This document shows, one piece after another, positions 17,260 through 29,278 of a DNA stretch of 64,000 nt; position 1 is the first letter of the stretch, and each line of letters opens with the position of its first letter. Location of the stretch: NCBI GenBank assembly GCA_036852015.1, contig JAANDG010000065.1, positions 1 through 64,000 of the forward strand. Reading direction: 5' to 3'. The position numbers and the translations under genes were made by a program. The notes under the pieces were generated by a model. That model did not search any database, was not told where the DNA came from, and worked only from the letters and a program-made list of their open reading frames with translations. This DNA is from Pelodera strongyloides. Taxonomy: Eukaryota > Nematoda > Chromadorea > Rhabditida > Rhabditidae.

Positions 17260-18225
17260 TCAGAAGAACTATTGTTCTGCAATTTGTCTGCCATTTGTCT
17301 GCAATTTGACTGCAATTTTTTTGCAACGAATCAGCAGATTTGCATATTGTTCTGCAACTTTTCTGCAATTTGACTGTAATTTGACTGCAATTTTCCGCAA
17401 CGAATCAGCAGATTTGCATATTATTCTGCAATATGTCTGCAATTTGACTGCAATTTTTCTGCAATTTTTCTGCAACGAATCAGCAGATTTGCATATTGTT
17501 CTGCGATTTGTCTGCAATTTGACTGCAATTTTTCTGCAACGAGTCAGCGGATTTGCATATTGTTCTGCAATTTGACTGCAATTTTTCTGCAACGAATCAG
17601 CAGATTTGCATATTTTTCTGCTATTTGACTACAATTTGACTGCAATTTTTCTGCAACGAATCAGCAGATTTGCATATTGTTCTGCGATTTTTCTGCAATT
17701 TTTCTGCAATTTTTCTGCAACGAATCAGCAGATTTGCATATTGTTCTGCCATTTGTCTGCAATTTGACTGCAATTTTTCTGCAACGAGTCAGCGGATTTG
17801 CATATTGTTCTGCAATTTGACTGCAATTTTTCTGCAATTTTTCTGCAACGAATCAGCAGATTTGCATATTGTTCTGCAATTCGACTGCAATTTGACTGCA
17901 ATTTTACTTCATTTTTCTTCACTGAATCAACAGATTTGCATATTGTTCTGCATTTTGTCTGCAATTTGACTGCAATTTTACTTCATTTTTCTTCACTGAA
18001 TCAACAGATTTGCATATTGTTCTGCATTTTGTCTGCAATTTGACTGCAATTTTTCTGCAACGAATCAGCAGATTTGCATATTGTTCTGAAATTTTTCTGC
18101 AATATGTCTGCAATTTGACTGCAATTTTTCTGCAACGAATCAGCAGATTTGCATATTGCTCTGCAATTTGTCTGCAATTTGACTGCAATTTTTCTGCAAC
18201 GAATCAGCAGATTTGCATATTGTGA
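17260..18225. repeat. Minisatellite with 14 ATTTGCAT (octamer-like) sites
   Basis: A tandem array built from TTTTTCTGCAACGAATCAGC, AGATTTGCATATTGTTCTGC and variable numbers of AATTTGTCTGC / AATTTGACTGC modules. The period is 52-75 bp. AGATTTGCATATT or the GGATTTGCATATT variant occurs 14 times, near 17336, 17410, 17485, 17549, 17602, 17667, 17729, 17793, 17858, 17932, 18006, 18069, 18145 and 18209. Frames stay open on both strands because stops are excluded by the module, so no protein is inferred. Confidence 0.9.
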
Positions 18226-18301
18226 TCGCTTATTTCGGGTAAACCGTATCCTCCCGGTAATCACCCCTCATCAGATATGTTTGGTGTGCGGCGTATTCTG
18301 A

Positions 18302-18461
18302 GGCCGGATCCACCAACACTTTTTTTGTCTGGGTGAGAGCTAAAACTCTCACCCGGGGGGACTCCTTTGGGTGACAGTTTCCCCGGGGGGACCCGGGGAA
18401 ACTGTCACCCAAAATATATCTAACTCTCACTCTGGGTGAGAGTTCGTTGGTGGATCCGGCC
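18302..18461. repeat. GC-rich palindromic MITE with 5-bp TSD
   Basis: The terminal repeats GGCCGGATCCACCAAC and GTTGGTGGATCCGGCC enclose nested palindromes (GGGTGAGAG / CTCTCACCC and GGGTGACAGTTTCCCC / GGGGAAACTGTCACCC). The flanks carry an exact TCTGA duplication at 18297-18301 and 18462-18466. It is much richer in GC than its surroundings and different from the TTTAAAG families. Confidence 0.9.
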
Positions 18462-18735
18462 TCTGATGTGTTCTGTGTGTTTTCTGATGGAAAGTGATGA
18501 ATGCATACGGAGTAAAGCATACCAGCATACGCCACATAGCTTACAATAAGTTGACAAAAAGGCAATGGTTAAAAAATAATTTTTCCCACTGACAAGATCC
18601 GAAAATATGCGACGTAAAATCTTTATTAGTTTATTGATTTACTGATGACCTTGGTCCTGAACATATTATTGTGTGCTCAAGTTGCATCAGGCAGTATTTG
18701 AAACGAAGAGGGTTGGAGGATTTGACAACGGAACT

Positions 18736-19606
18736 TTAGTTTTTGCCATTTTTCTTGTCCTTTTTCTCTGAAAATGGATTGCTTTCATAAATTGGATACA
18801 ATTAGAAACATTTTAAAGAGTATAATTAAAACATAGTGTCAAGTGTTGTCAACGTTTATCTCTCTATCTTGTTGACACATGTTTATGAACATTTATGGAA
18901 TTAAGAGTTGAATGAAACGGTTTCTACCTTTCTTCTCCTTCTTTTCTTTCTTTTCCTTGGACTCTTTCGATTCACTCGAGTTGGATTCTGGAAATAAAAT
19001 CAATAAGAAAAGGTATCATATCCTACGAATTGAATGAGGCACATACTCATTCATACAAGAAATTTCTACGTACGCTGGTCATAAGGAAATACTCACCAAT
19101 GAAAAATTGTATTGATGATCTACGCTCAGTTTGTGTTTTTAATACAATTGCACACAGCATTCACATCCCAAAAAAGTGTCATATGATGTTCTTCCCACCC
19201 TTTGACTTGGAGTTTGATTCCGATGATTCAGAAGATTCGGATGACTTCTTTGGTTTCTTTGTCACTGGTCGCGGAGCATTCGTAGTTGTCACCTCGATTC
19301 CGGCAGTCGTTTCGGCAGGCAAAGCTGTGAGTGAAGAATTTTATGTACTACTTACTGGAAATACCAGTCCATCAAGAGTCCAACACGTTGTTTTTCAGTT
19401 ACGACACAATCAGCACATAAAACAAAATTTATCAGAGCAGCTCGAATATTGGCGGTGCTGCTTTGGGAAGCAATTTGCACAACTTAAGAAGTAGTAAAAT
19501 ACTGTAACCAACCAGTGCTGATTTCTGGCTGTCCAGTGGTCTCAGTCTGTGCCCAAGTTGTGGCAATTGCGAGAAGAACAAAGAAGAACACCCAGAAGAA
19601 TCTCAT
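18736..19606 (-). CDS. Small secreted Ser/Glu/Lys-rich protein, 103 aa
   Basis: Exons: 19606-19513, 19324-19199, 18987-18928 and 18767-18736, with consistent phases and canonical GT-AG sites. The protein starts with a strong signal peptide (MRFFWVFFFVLLAIATTWAQ). It continues through a Thr-rich stretch (TAGIEVTTTNAPRPVTKK) to Ser/Glu runs (SSESSESSESNSKSK) and a Lys/Glu tail (KEKKEKKEKKEKKDKKNGKN), ending at 18738-18736. There are no cysteines. Ser/Glu-rich secreted proteins can bind calcium when phosphorylated, and Thr-rich parts can be O-glycosylated. Either is inference. The family is not recognised, and its low-complexity mature part would hide homology. Confidence 0.78.
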
Positions 19607-19859
19607 CTGAAATTCTGCTTATTTCATTGTAAATCTATTTTTTATCATTAACTTTTACAAGCTTCAACATGTGTATTTTTATGCAATGCCGTAACTCGGA
19701 ATTTTGATTTAACGTTTTCAATGTCCAAGAGCGTAGTAGATTTATGTAAGGTACATTATACATTATAATAATGTAAAGATAATAAAGCCAAAATGCATAC
19801 CTTGTATTATAATGTAGAAAGAACGAGTTGAGGTGACCTCCATTAGCAGACGCCACTTA

Positions 19860-20739
19860 TAAACACAATTCAACGAAGTTCAACCAGCTGAATACATAAA
19901 ACTGACATAACAGACGATGTGGCCACAATCTATCGTCAACACAAAATTGAAATGGCCAATGTACGAACATTTAACGGCACGTCACTTGGAAATTTCCGGA
20001 ATCCTTTATCTAACATGAGTAAGGCAATCTGTTGGACCAATCGAGGCAGGGACAGGGTTACTTACCAAAAGGTATATAATGTCACCTGTCACCGATTTTG
20101 TTTATATTGTCACTTGTGCAACATTGCGAATGAGCCCTCCCACCCAGACTTCTCCATGACTTCTTCTCTTCAACGAGCAGTACTGTTATATCCAAAAAAT
20201 CGTATTTTGTATTACCCGATTTGTATTAGTATCGTCCTTATTAACTATTCGTCTTTATCCTATTTTTGGACGGTGAATACCATTCAATTTTAAAATTTCA
20301 TTATTTCATTGGTTGCCTTATTGTTTGCTACTTTACGTGAAGCCAGACAGAGAGCGTGCAAAACAAAATTCCACGCAAAAATGCCGAGTTTGTTCCGGTG
20401 ATCAGCAAATACAATAGAGATAGAGAACGAATCATCATATGACCGGAAACTTGACATCATGGACGGATGTCCAAATAAAGCCGCCCACCGAAATGTTTAA
20501 TTGTCGAGTTGTGGCCGGATTGGTGCTTTGTTCACACAGAGCTAGACAAAATTATATCATATTAAGATTTGATTATGATGATGACTTCACGATTTGAAGG
20601 TGGAGTGGAAAGGCAGTGGTAATTCAACCCACACATACCGTCGAATATTTTATTTTAGTTGAGCGAGCAACCGAAATACCCAGTTTGCTGGTACACAGGA
20701 CCCAAGTCATAGTATTTCTTTGAAAAAAAATTCAATTTT
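19860..20739. other. Intergenic stretch, no gene recognised
   Basis: A 124-codon plus-strand open frame (19919-20293) is present but shows no splice or domain evidence and has a mixed composition typical of chance frames. Otherwise I see only AT-rich unique sequence. Confidence 0.35.
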
Positions 20740-21195
20740 AAAGGAGGAGGATCACGAGATCTAAGTGCACATTTCCTTCTTCTTATCGGTAGATGCTGGT
20801 AGTCTTCCAATAAACATACCTTATGAAGCACACGCTTTTAATTAGAAGGAATAAATCAATATAATGCTTAGAATTCTAACAAAATACCTTACCGTAGCCT
20901 TTGTAATTGTGTGGGTCTCGAGGGTATCTGGTGGTCTCAAAATAAGAAAGTAAGGGTGCAACTATAGCTAGATACCCGCGAGAGACATAAAATAAGAGAC
21001 AGATACCCTCGGAACACAAAGGCTACGGTCAAGAATTTTGATAAAATTCTAAGCATTATATTGATTTATTCCTTATAATTAAAAGCTTTTGCTTCATAAG
21101 ACTGTTTATTGGAAGCAAATACCATCATCTATCGATAGGAAGAAAGAAATCGTACACTTAGATCTCGTGATCGTACACTTAGATCTCGAAGATTT
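20740..21195. repeat. Nested foldback element
   Basis: The outer arms AAAGGAGGAGGATCACGAGA and ATCGATAGGAAGAAAGAAAT... pair with their inverses, as do AATAAATCAATATAATGCTT and AAGCATTATATTGATTTATT. Inside lies a second inverted pair (ACCGTAGCCTTTGTAATTGT and CAAAGGCTACGGT; GAGGGTATCTGGT and GATACCCTCGG). It is related to the repeat at 16.6 kb. Confidence 0.75.
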
Positions 21196-24100
21196 CTGTG
21201 TTATAAGTGGTTCAAATTGTCACTGTCAAATATATAACAATTGACCTTTTCCAAATCCAGAGTTCACGTTGGTACCCCAGAATTGTCACAGCGAAGAGTT
21301 TCTCTGAATCCTCTGGGGTACCATCAATCATTCCCGAATATCGGTCTCCAAAAGGAAATACACTACTTGTGTCAACCAACACAAAAGAAACACGATTTAA
21401 CCGAATAAGGTTAAAAACCTTTTGTAATATTCTCGAAAACTCGAAAGTCAACCTGAAGTGAGGTTCACGTTTTTTTAGTTAGCTTATATTTTCTGCAAAT
21501 TCGAAGAGCAGATTTGCAGGTCTTCAGTAATTCTGAAGCTGTACCTGGCCTTGCTTGGGATTGTCGTGTCGAAACGCTGTGCCCGCTATTTTTGAAAAAG
21601 TATTTAGGTATGATAATCATTCTAAGGTTTTATTACAATTTCCCTATATCTCTTACTCATAAAATTTTCTTGTTCTTTTTTTTTATATAACCTTTGTGAA
21701 CATACACATACAGCATGTGCACGGATTTACGACCAGGCATTTTTCAACACAACATCTGTTAATTAGCTAATTGATTTTCGTACATGTTTAATGTTGCTAG
21801 CTGTTTATATACTCACTGAAATAGTTTTTTTTAGAAACCAACGATCAACCAAGATTTTTATGGGAATATTCACTACATTTTATCAATTCGCTGAAAACGT
21901 GAAAACACAACATTTTACCTATTTTTTTCTCTAATTGCAGTCTTAATTAGACTATTTACACTGTGAGATTGTGAACTGGACTAGTACTAGGAAATAGCAC
22001 GACTATTTTTTTACTAAAATGTTTTTTAAAGGGATAGGTTCGTCCATTCAACTATGAAACATACTTTGCGAATTACGATTACGATGGTTGGTGAGTGAAA
22101 TTTGATACCGAAAGAGAAAGGTAAACTAACGGGGTCCGAAGAGGGGAAGTGGAGGGGGGGGGGGGGACGAACAACACAAATTGCCACTTTTTCATATTAT
22201 AAACTCATCAAATTAAAGTTATTATATTAATATTTTTAAGTTATTATATTATTAACTTATTATTATTTTTCGGCAACAAGCTTTTCATAGAAATTGGAAC
22301 CGCGTGGTTTATCTTCGTCAAACCTCAAAACATTCCTACAGTAAACATTTTTACCTTAAATTATCCATTTTAGGCTCGTGCTATTATTCAAATTCGCATT
22401 ATTTAAAATTTGTTTCGCCAATGGACATGGTAACTCTGATGTGCTACATTACCACATGATAAATTCTATCTTTTGCTTCTGCACTGATGACAGATGAAAC
22501 CTCCCTTTGTAACTAGACACCATACCGCGGTCATATCGACCTGCCCTTGGTTCATGCCACAGCGTTAGCAGTGGTAGGGTCTAGCCTAGCACCACCTACG
22601 CGCTGCCCATAATAGGTATCCCGGTGAGGTCAGGTGGACCTAGCAACCCAAATACGGTCCCCGCTACTGAGATCCCATACCGTTCACACAAGGTCACTGG
22701 CTATAAAATGAACTGCATGCACACATCCCTTTAAATAACTTTTACTAATATTTTAACAAATGATATTTTTCTGTGTTTTTTTTTTTGGCGGGGAGAGTTC
22801 TTTTTTAAACCAGAACATCGAGTAATTTAAAATTTCGAAATTCGACTAGTTTCTGTAGTGAGTGGCTGTGAAGTTTTTGCGCGCACCCTTTTGGCACGTA
22901 GATTGACCTCAATCCGCCCAACCACCCGAAACGCGTTTTCGATTGTATTCCTCATGTACTACCCGATGTTATTCAAAAGTTCTTGCGGACAGAATATATC
23001 CGTGAGTGCTCATTTTACAGTTATTTTTCATAATATAATAATAATTTATTACGCACACATACAGTTTATGAGAAAAATATATGTAACGTACAGTTTTGTC
23101 GAGTAAAGCAACATTATCGCAAATATGAAGAAATACTATATATATATATATACATCTTAAATCTGAATACATCTACACTTCAAATGCGTGCCTTCGAAAC
23201 TTCTCATTTGATAGTTTACACTGTATAGGTTTCGAACTAAAATATGTCTCAAATTGTTTTACCTCTTCCCCATCCTCTCCTCCCTTTAATGTTACCTCTT
23301 CCCCATCCTCTCCTTCCTTTAATGATGTCCTTTCAAGGTCATAATATCTCTAATATTTCTTTCTTTTTACCTCATGTGGAATGCACAATCTTCTCTAGTC
23401 AATTACCGTCTTTTTTCTGTCTGGTTACAGTACTTCGTATTTCTATTGGAAGTCGACAGAACCTGTGCTGAGGTACATAACAACCCTTTTATATTGTCTA
23501 CCCTATTTTTACGTAAATAGGTTACGTTGTACAATCGTATTTTGAGTAATTAATCATATATTTACCGAAACATGTTGAAAATTGTGAGTTTTATTCGTCC
23601 CGTAACAGAAAAAAAACTTGCAAACTGTTTATTGAAATCTAATACTTGATTCCCACGTGCGCACGCGTTTTCCAAGGTAAACTCTAAAATATCGTCGGCC
23701 TCATTTTTCATATTTCTTGTTTTGCTGAGCACTGATGATTGCCCATAATATATCAAGTTTTTGTTTGATAATTATTCTTGTCTTTAACTACAAACTACAG
23801 TTTATTTAGGGTTTCCCGTTTCGATAGCGTGGTAGTTATTGGATTACTTTTTTTTTGTATGTGCAAGGACCCTTGACACATTTTTACTTGCAGACACTTC
23901 AGTGGAAATACAGAATTTTTATTGAATTCATAGAGAGGGTCACTCTGCATACATTCTTGTCCACTTTATTTTGAACCTCATTTATATCCTGTACGCAAAA
24001 GAGTGTTCCTATCTAAAAAAAGATTTGAACATTTTTGTAACTCTTTTGGACTTTTGGGATTTAAAGGACCCTAAATTACCTTTAAGCCTTAATTGCTTTA

Positions 24101-25275
24101 ATAATTGAAGATGGTTCGTAATAGGTATTACCAAAACGCGGTTTTCTTTATTTGAGTTCTGCATACGTGGGATTTGTTATTGTACACTTTTTGCTAGCGC
24201 GTTATCACAATTTAGTCCTGCAACTCGTGCTACTTTTTATATTTTAATCAGGAGCTTTTTAGTGATAATTACTTCTTTCACAATCTCAAAGAATATATAA
24301 GAAAACAATAGGAAAGAAGGATCCAATAGTTTATTGGCATTTGAGCGGAATGAAATCGAAATATTGATTATCGAACTTCATTTTATGTTTATTGTTTTTA
24401 GTTTTGTTCATATGTGCACTTTTCGCAATAACAAAAAACTACAAATTTTCGAAATTCATTTATTTCGATAATCTTTAGGTAAAGGGACAGGCCCACCTCA
24501 GGAAACCAAAAAGTTAATATTTTTTAATAAATTCGCCGTGTTTTCATCTAGAGAATAAGTAAAACAAGTCTGACAGAAAATTATCTCCAACGAAATATTT
24601 AGCAAAAAATGGCCCAAATTAGTCGCCGTTTTATTAGGATTTTCCTGTGATATTCCCCCTTTTGAAGGGTCCTTTTTACAAAAGGTACTCTGATTTTATA
24701 TAGAGCAATTTATCTTATTCAATATTATATTAGCATATCTGGAACGATTATTGCGAAAACTAGATCGGATCTCTTCTAGATTGTGTACGATAATAGACTA
24801 TATCCCATCATTTTATGGTCATTTAGAGACGAACGCCACAATTTTAGAAATAATTTTCTTATTACCTATTTTATAATTTATTATCATGATTCTATATTTT
24901 CTATGTAAAATTTATACTGTACTGTAAGCATCTCTTGGTCACCAATTACCAATTGTTAAAATCAGAAGCGAATCGCGGTTTTTTGATTAGTTTACCGCCT
25001 GATTTAATTTCAGAGCTTCAATTCCATTTATATAAGAAGGAAACAAAATTGGAAAATGTGTTAATAAGTTTCAATTACTCGCTTTCTTTTTGGTCTTTGC
25101 CAAAATTTAGTTGCCATGGTATTTCTTCACTTTTCGATAACATTTTCGATTTGTTACAAAGAAAACATTTTCAGATATATATTTCCATAATGAGCTACGC
25201 CACCATTGATATTGTTGATTAGCTTTAACAACGGCTATGAACAGAATAACGCAGAATCTTATAAATTTGCAGTTC
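21196..25275. other. AT-rich stretch; open frames but no supported gene
   Basis: Opposed open frames at 21207-21461 carry an inverted GGTACC pair (GGTACCCCAGA / TCTGGGGTACC) but no splice context. A 95-codon frame at 24935-25222 (including LISLPPDLISELQFHLYKK) is the most protein-like but is AT-rich and unsupported. A G-run near 22155-22168, solo TTTAAAGGGATAGG (22026) and TAAAGGGACAGGCCCAC (24481) element ends, and a tandem 33-bp CT-rich duplication (about 23259-23324) are also present. Confidence 0.35.
22500..22705. other. GC-raised island, possible ncRNA or SINE relic
   Basis: About 200 bp of clearly higher GC than its flanks, including TTGGTTCATGCCACAGCG (a weak B-box likeness), CACCACCTACGCGCTGCCC and CCCGGTGAGGTCAGGTGGAC. 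No convincing open frame or complete tRNA fold was found. It may be a decayed SINE or a structured RNA. Confidence 0.25.
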
Positions 25276-25757
25276 TTAAAGGGATAGGTTCACCTCGAAT
25301 TGCACCTTATTTTATAATTTATGTTGATAGTATGACCTATGACGGTCAAAATGCGAAAATTGCAGTAAATTTCCTTTGCTTTTGTAGAAGGAGAGCTTGC
25401 TCAAAAAAAGCTAAACTACCTCGAATCTATAAAACAATTGGAGTACCGCAGCCATGGTATGTGGGAAATAGCGCAGCCGAGCTGGAGACTTAGAAAATAC
25501 AGGGCCCTTATATCATCCTCTGTCTATCACAACAATATATGCACCTCCATTCCTCCTGCGCTATTTCCCACATACCATGGCTGCGGTACCCCAATTGTTT
25601 TATAGATTCGAGGTAGTTTAGCTTTTTTTGAGCAAGCTCTCCTACTACGGGGAGCAAAGGAAATTTACTGCAATTTTCGCATTGTGACCGTCATAGGTCA
25701 TACTATCAACATAAATTATAAAAAAAGGTGCAATTCGAGGTGAACCTATCCCTTTAA
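25276..25757. repeat. Foldback element family E, copy 1
   Basis: The ends TTAAAGGGATAGGTTCACCT and AGGTGAACCTATCCCTTTAA are exact inverses. The arms extend through GAATTGCACC, GACCTATGACGGTCA, GAGCTTGCTCAAAAAAAGCT and CATGGTATGTGGGAAATAGC. The 482 bp is nearly all hairpin with a short centre. A second copy lies at 50885-51345. Confidence 0.92.
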
Positions 25758-27868
25758 TAACTTTTATGGTAACTAGAATTTTTGTGCTACTTTTCGGTAG
25801 TTCTCCTCAGCGCCTCTGATCAGCCGAATCTGCACATAGAGACTTGAATATAATAATTACAATTTCGGATAATAATTGGAATCAATTACCTTAAGAAAAA
25901 CCACTTAGAAATTGTCAAGAATGCATGTAATGGGGAAAATTCAGAATTCTGGTGATAGTGGCGAACGAATCGCTCTGTATCTGCCACCATTTCGCACACA
26001 AAGTTCAGTTCCTTTAGAAACGCTTTCTTTTGTGCAAACTCTTCCTTACGCAGAAAAGTATCCATTATTCACACTTTTTTCCACCCTGCCGCTTCCATAC
26101 AGCGGCCCGGTTTCCGCTCCGGTTTCCGCTCCGCGCGCCGTTCCTTACGCTACCGCGCAACCCCTCTTATTTGTTTTCCTTCTTTTCTCTCTCCTCTATC
26201 AACCACACTAAATTCTATTTCGCACCGTCGGGCATCTCTACGTCCCCCCAATTTGCACAGTATTTCCCCGGGCAAATCATTGCTCTCCACTTTCAATCTA
26301 TAATTACGCGTCCGCGTCCGCAGGTACCATATCTGATTGACCGAATCGGAGTTTTTGGTCTCGGGAGCAATTGAAAATCTACTTTTTGCAGACTTATCTT
26401 AGCAAAAACACTTACGACTGGTCCCACTAATCCTAAGCTAACTAACCCTGGTCTGGGTTGATAATGCCATTTTACTCTTTACCACTATAACATTTTCACC
26501 CTAAAAAGTAAGCGCGCTACCCTATCGAATAAAATCTTGGTGTAAATTGCTCGGCTCTTCGCACCAGTTTCTCAATTGCGTTTCGGCTGACAGTTTGTGT
26601 GATTAATTGACAATCGACTAGAGGAATGAGGCTTCAAATCTCACACTTTAATTTGAATTCATCGTATAGCTTTCATAAATTGGAATCAGTTTATTTTCGT
26701 CGGAAATACGTTCATGTAGTCAATCTTTCGTGCACTTCTTTATCTATGTGTAGTATATGTATCAGACGAATATTTCTGGATATAATGTAAATGTTTTATA
26801 GGTTTCCACAACTTCACAGTGCTCTTTATTGTGATTTTGACGAGACACCGATAGACAAAAAGAATGAAAAATGTGTACTCCTATGTTCATTTATCTTGTT
26901 GCATTCTGAACATAAATTACGCGAATAACAAAAAATGGGTGACCCAGACTAGTCGATCTAGAGATTTATATCTCACACAATGTATCCCTTCATCTCTCTT
27001 TCTCTCTCTTTCTATCTCTCTTTCTCTCTCTTTCTCTCTCTCTCTCTCTCTGATTTTTGTAATTATTTCCTCAATTCTGATCTTCATTCATATCGTTTAT
27101 TTTGTTTTATATTTTGATGATGATTCGGCGCTAAATTCGGAGAGAATTGCCGCATTTTCTCAAAATATTTCCCTTTTTTTCTACACTTTTATATGTTCAA
27201 ATTAAAAAAAACGTGATAATATTTTTGAAAATGTTTCGCTATTGCTCAGAATCAAATTTTGTTTTGTGTATGTCGTATAGCGAAAACTTTAAAGTTAAAG
27301 CAACACATAAACTAAACTTGTGTGTTTGCTATTTAAATGCAGTCTTGTGTGTGCATACAACAATATATTTCATATTAATTATGAAATCCAAAATATTTTC
27401 TTTCTTTCTTTCCGTTTCTCTTGTTGGGAAACGACGAAAATCTCTTATTCAAATAGTGAAACTGTCAAACGTCAAACGGGACGAATCTTATTTGCATTTG
27501 CTGATATTTCTTTTCATTTTATATTTATTTACCGAAGAAATAGATAAAACCGTTTCACTTTTAACCTCTGAATTTGTTTGCGTTTAAAGGTCAGCATTGG
27601 TGCATATAAATATGCCAATAAGCTTCCTCGAGATTCTTTTTTTTTATCATTCTGATGTTATTATTTGTGTTCCGTATACCTTCATACAACGTATCGTCTT
27701 ATTTGATGCACACCTTGAATAAAACGAAATATGTTTTCAGATTTATATGACGAGAAACTTTAACTAATGACAGACATTTTCGAGGCATATGCAGGCGAAG
27801 AGGTGGGTTCAATGGATTTACTTTAATTTTAATTTTACTTTTACTTTTAATTTTTTAGTTAATTTTTA
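25758..27868. other. Intergenic, CT-rich and AT-rich sequence
   Basis: Contains a CT-rich microsatellite (about 26990-27052) and several chance-like frames. The longest (27147-27587, 146 codons) is AT-rich, hydrophobic and lacks splice or domain evidence. A small repeated GTTTCCGCTCC motif occurs near 26110. No gene is supported. Confidence 0.35.
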
Positions 27869-28031
27869 TTTTAAAGCGAAATAACGGCCGGTTTTTGAAA
27901 CGCATCGTGGACACCATCATTCTTATGCATCATATGCAAATAAAAATGGCCTTAATTCGACTCCAATTAGCAAAAATACATAAGACAGTTGTCCACGATG
28001 CGTTTCAAACACCGGCCGCTATTTCGCTTTA
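27869..28031. repeat. MITE family A copy
   Basis: TTTTAAAGCGAAATAACGGC at the left and CGGCCGCTATTTCGCTTTAG at the right, with TGAAACGCATCGTGGACACC and GTCCACGATGCGTTTCAAA forming longer arms than in most copies. Confidence 0.9.
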
Positions 28032-28299
28032 GTGAAATTCGAATATTGTTCATCGTAACACGTAACAGTACTGTCTAATGGTTATACCAAGTGTCTACTT
28101 TTCTTCATGATACCTCTGCCTCTATCTGCACTCTTTCGGTAAACTTAAGCCCAAATCGACCATATATGGAACCATATTTCAACTTTTTCTCCGTTTTAAT
28201 TTCGCGTTAGGCTAATCTTTCCCAGAGGGTTAATTTTTCGCCCTCGTGCAGTTCGCCTGCGGGGATCTGCTGTACTACCAGAGAGTCGGCTATATATGG

Positions 28300-28461
28300 T
28301 TAAAGCGGAATTCCGGCCGGTTTTTGAAACGCATTCTTACGTATTTACGCTAATTTACTCGAAATTAGCTCGATTTCTTATTCTAATTTATGCTCATTTG
28401 CATAAGCTGAATGCTGGCGTGCTCGATGCGTTTCAAAAACCGGGTGGTATTTCGCTTTAAA
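28300..28461. repeat. MITE family A copy
   Basis: TTAAAGCGGAATTCCGGCCG at the left and ACCGGGTGGTATTTCGCTTT at the right, with the family interior GAATTAGCTCGATTT... (TTACGTATTTACGCTAATTT) between. Its right end has been carried into a direct duplication that follows. Confidence 0.88.
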
Positions 28462-28667
28462 TAAATCCTATGAATTGCTTACGTTTTTTGCATGTTAACC
28501 ATCTTCTAATGTGAAATGAAAAGTATTTAAGTCACGATTTGGATAGAACGTTTCAAAAACCGGGTGGCATTTCGCTTTAAATAAATCCTATACTTTGCTT
28601 GCGTTTTATTCCATTTTAATCATCTTCTAATGTCAAATGAAAAGTATTTAAGTCACGATTTGGATAT
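28430..28667. repeat. Tandem duplication of a MITE end plus flank
   Basis: The 28430-28545 segment (GTTTCAAAAACCGGGTGG, then TTTCGCTTTAAATAAATCC, then GTCACGATTTGGATA) recurs at about 28549-28667 with a few substitutions. The duplicated block contains the right terminus of the family A copy and about 85 bp of flanking DNA, so the duplication came after insertion. Confidence 0.85.
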
Positions 28668-29144
28668 AATTCCTCCTTGACAGACTGGCCTCCATAGAGT
28701 TACTAGTTACTACCTAGAGTCGTCTAACGTGCTAAGTTTCACTGATGGAGGGTTGTTGTTCCTTACAGTATATGCACATCGGTTACAGTATATCTTCCAA
28801 TATTATTGTTTTTCGTAATGCCTCTCACACCGAGTCACTCACCATTTTCTGATACACTTACTTCTGGCATTCCCCTCCCCCTTAGCACTCTAATAAATGT
28901 ATGCAAATCAAGCACAAAGATCATGTGAAACAAAGAGACGCAGACACTCAATTGGTCACTCGACACTGGATGCATTATAACAAATATTATACTCAAGTGG
29001 AGTTGTGGGTTATAAGCTGACTGACACTCAGCTTTATGCTATAGATTCAGTTGGAGAACGGTGTGTAGCTTTATTGTATGTACATACTAAGAATTCCCTT
29101 TTTGACTGTGCTATGCTTTTTTCCACGGCACGTATCACATTTAG

Positions 29145-29278
29145 CTCAGGGATGTTCTTTCGTTATGTTACGAAGAAATTCTAAGATCTACAAAAACCAG
29201 GTCTTTCTGGCCAAGGGTCGTGTCCCACATAGTAAAGAGGGTGGATATACATTGATACTCAATCTCAAAGAATGTTAA
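29145..29278 (+). CDS. Candidate terminal exon, unknown protein
   Basis: After an acceptor-like cgtatcacatttag the frame reads QGCSFVMLRRNSKIYKNQVF, LAKGRVPHSKEGGYTLILNL, KEC and stop, in phase 1 relative to a preceding exon. Amino-acid composition is coding-like, whereas neighbouring frames are not. I found no partner exon upstream, so this remains an isolated candidate. Confidence 0.4.

Noticed and set aside
17179..18225. Several 70-107-codon repeat-protein frames on both strands
   Set aside because: They follow the minisatellite unit, which lacks stops in several frames. No start or splice context exists.
19919..20293. 124-codon plus frame
   Set aside because: Composition and lack of signals are consistent with chance; an apparent minus donor nearby had no open exon.
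21207..21461. Opposed open frames with GGTACC inverted pair
   Set aside because: Either strand could be read, neither has exon signals, and the inverted pair explains part of the structure.
27147..27587. Longest open frame in a repeat-free region (146 codons, plus strand)
   Set aside because: AT-rich, hydrophobic, no start context, splice signal or recognisable domain. It is expected by chance in such DNA.
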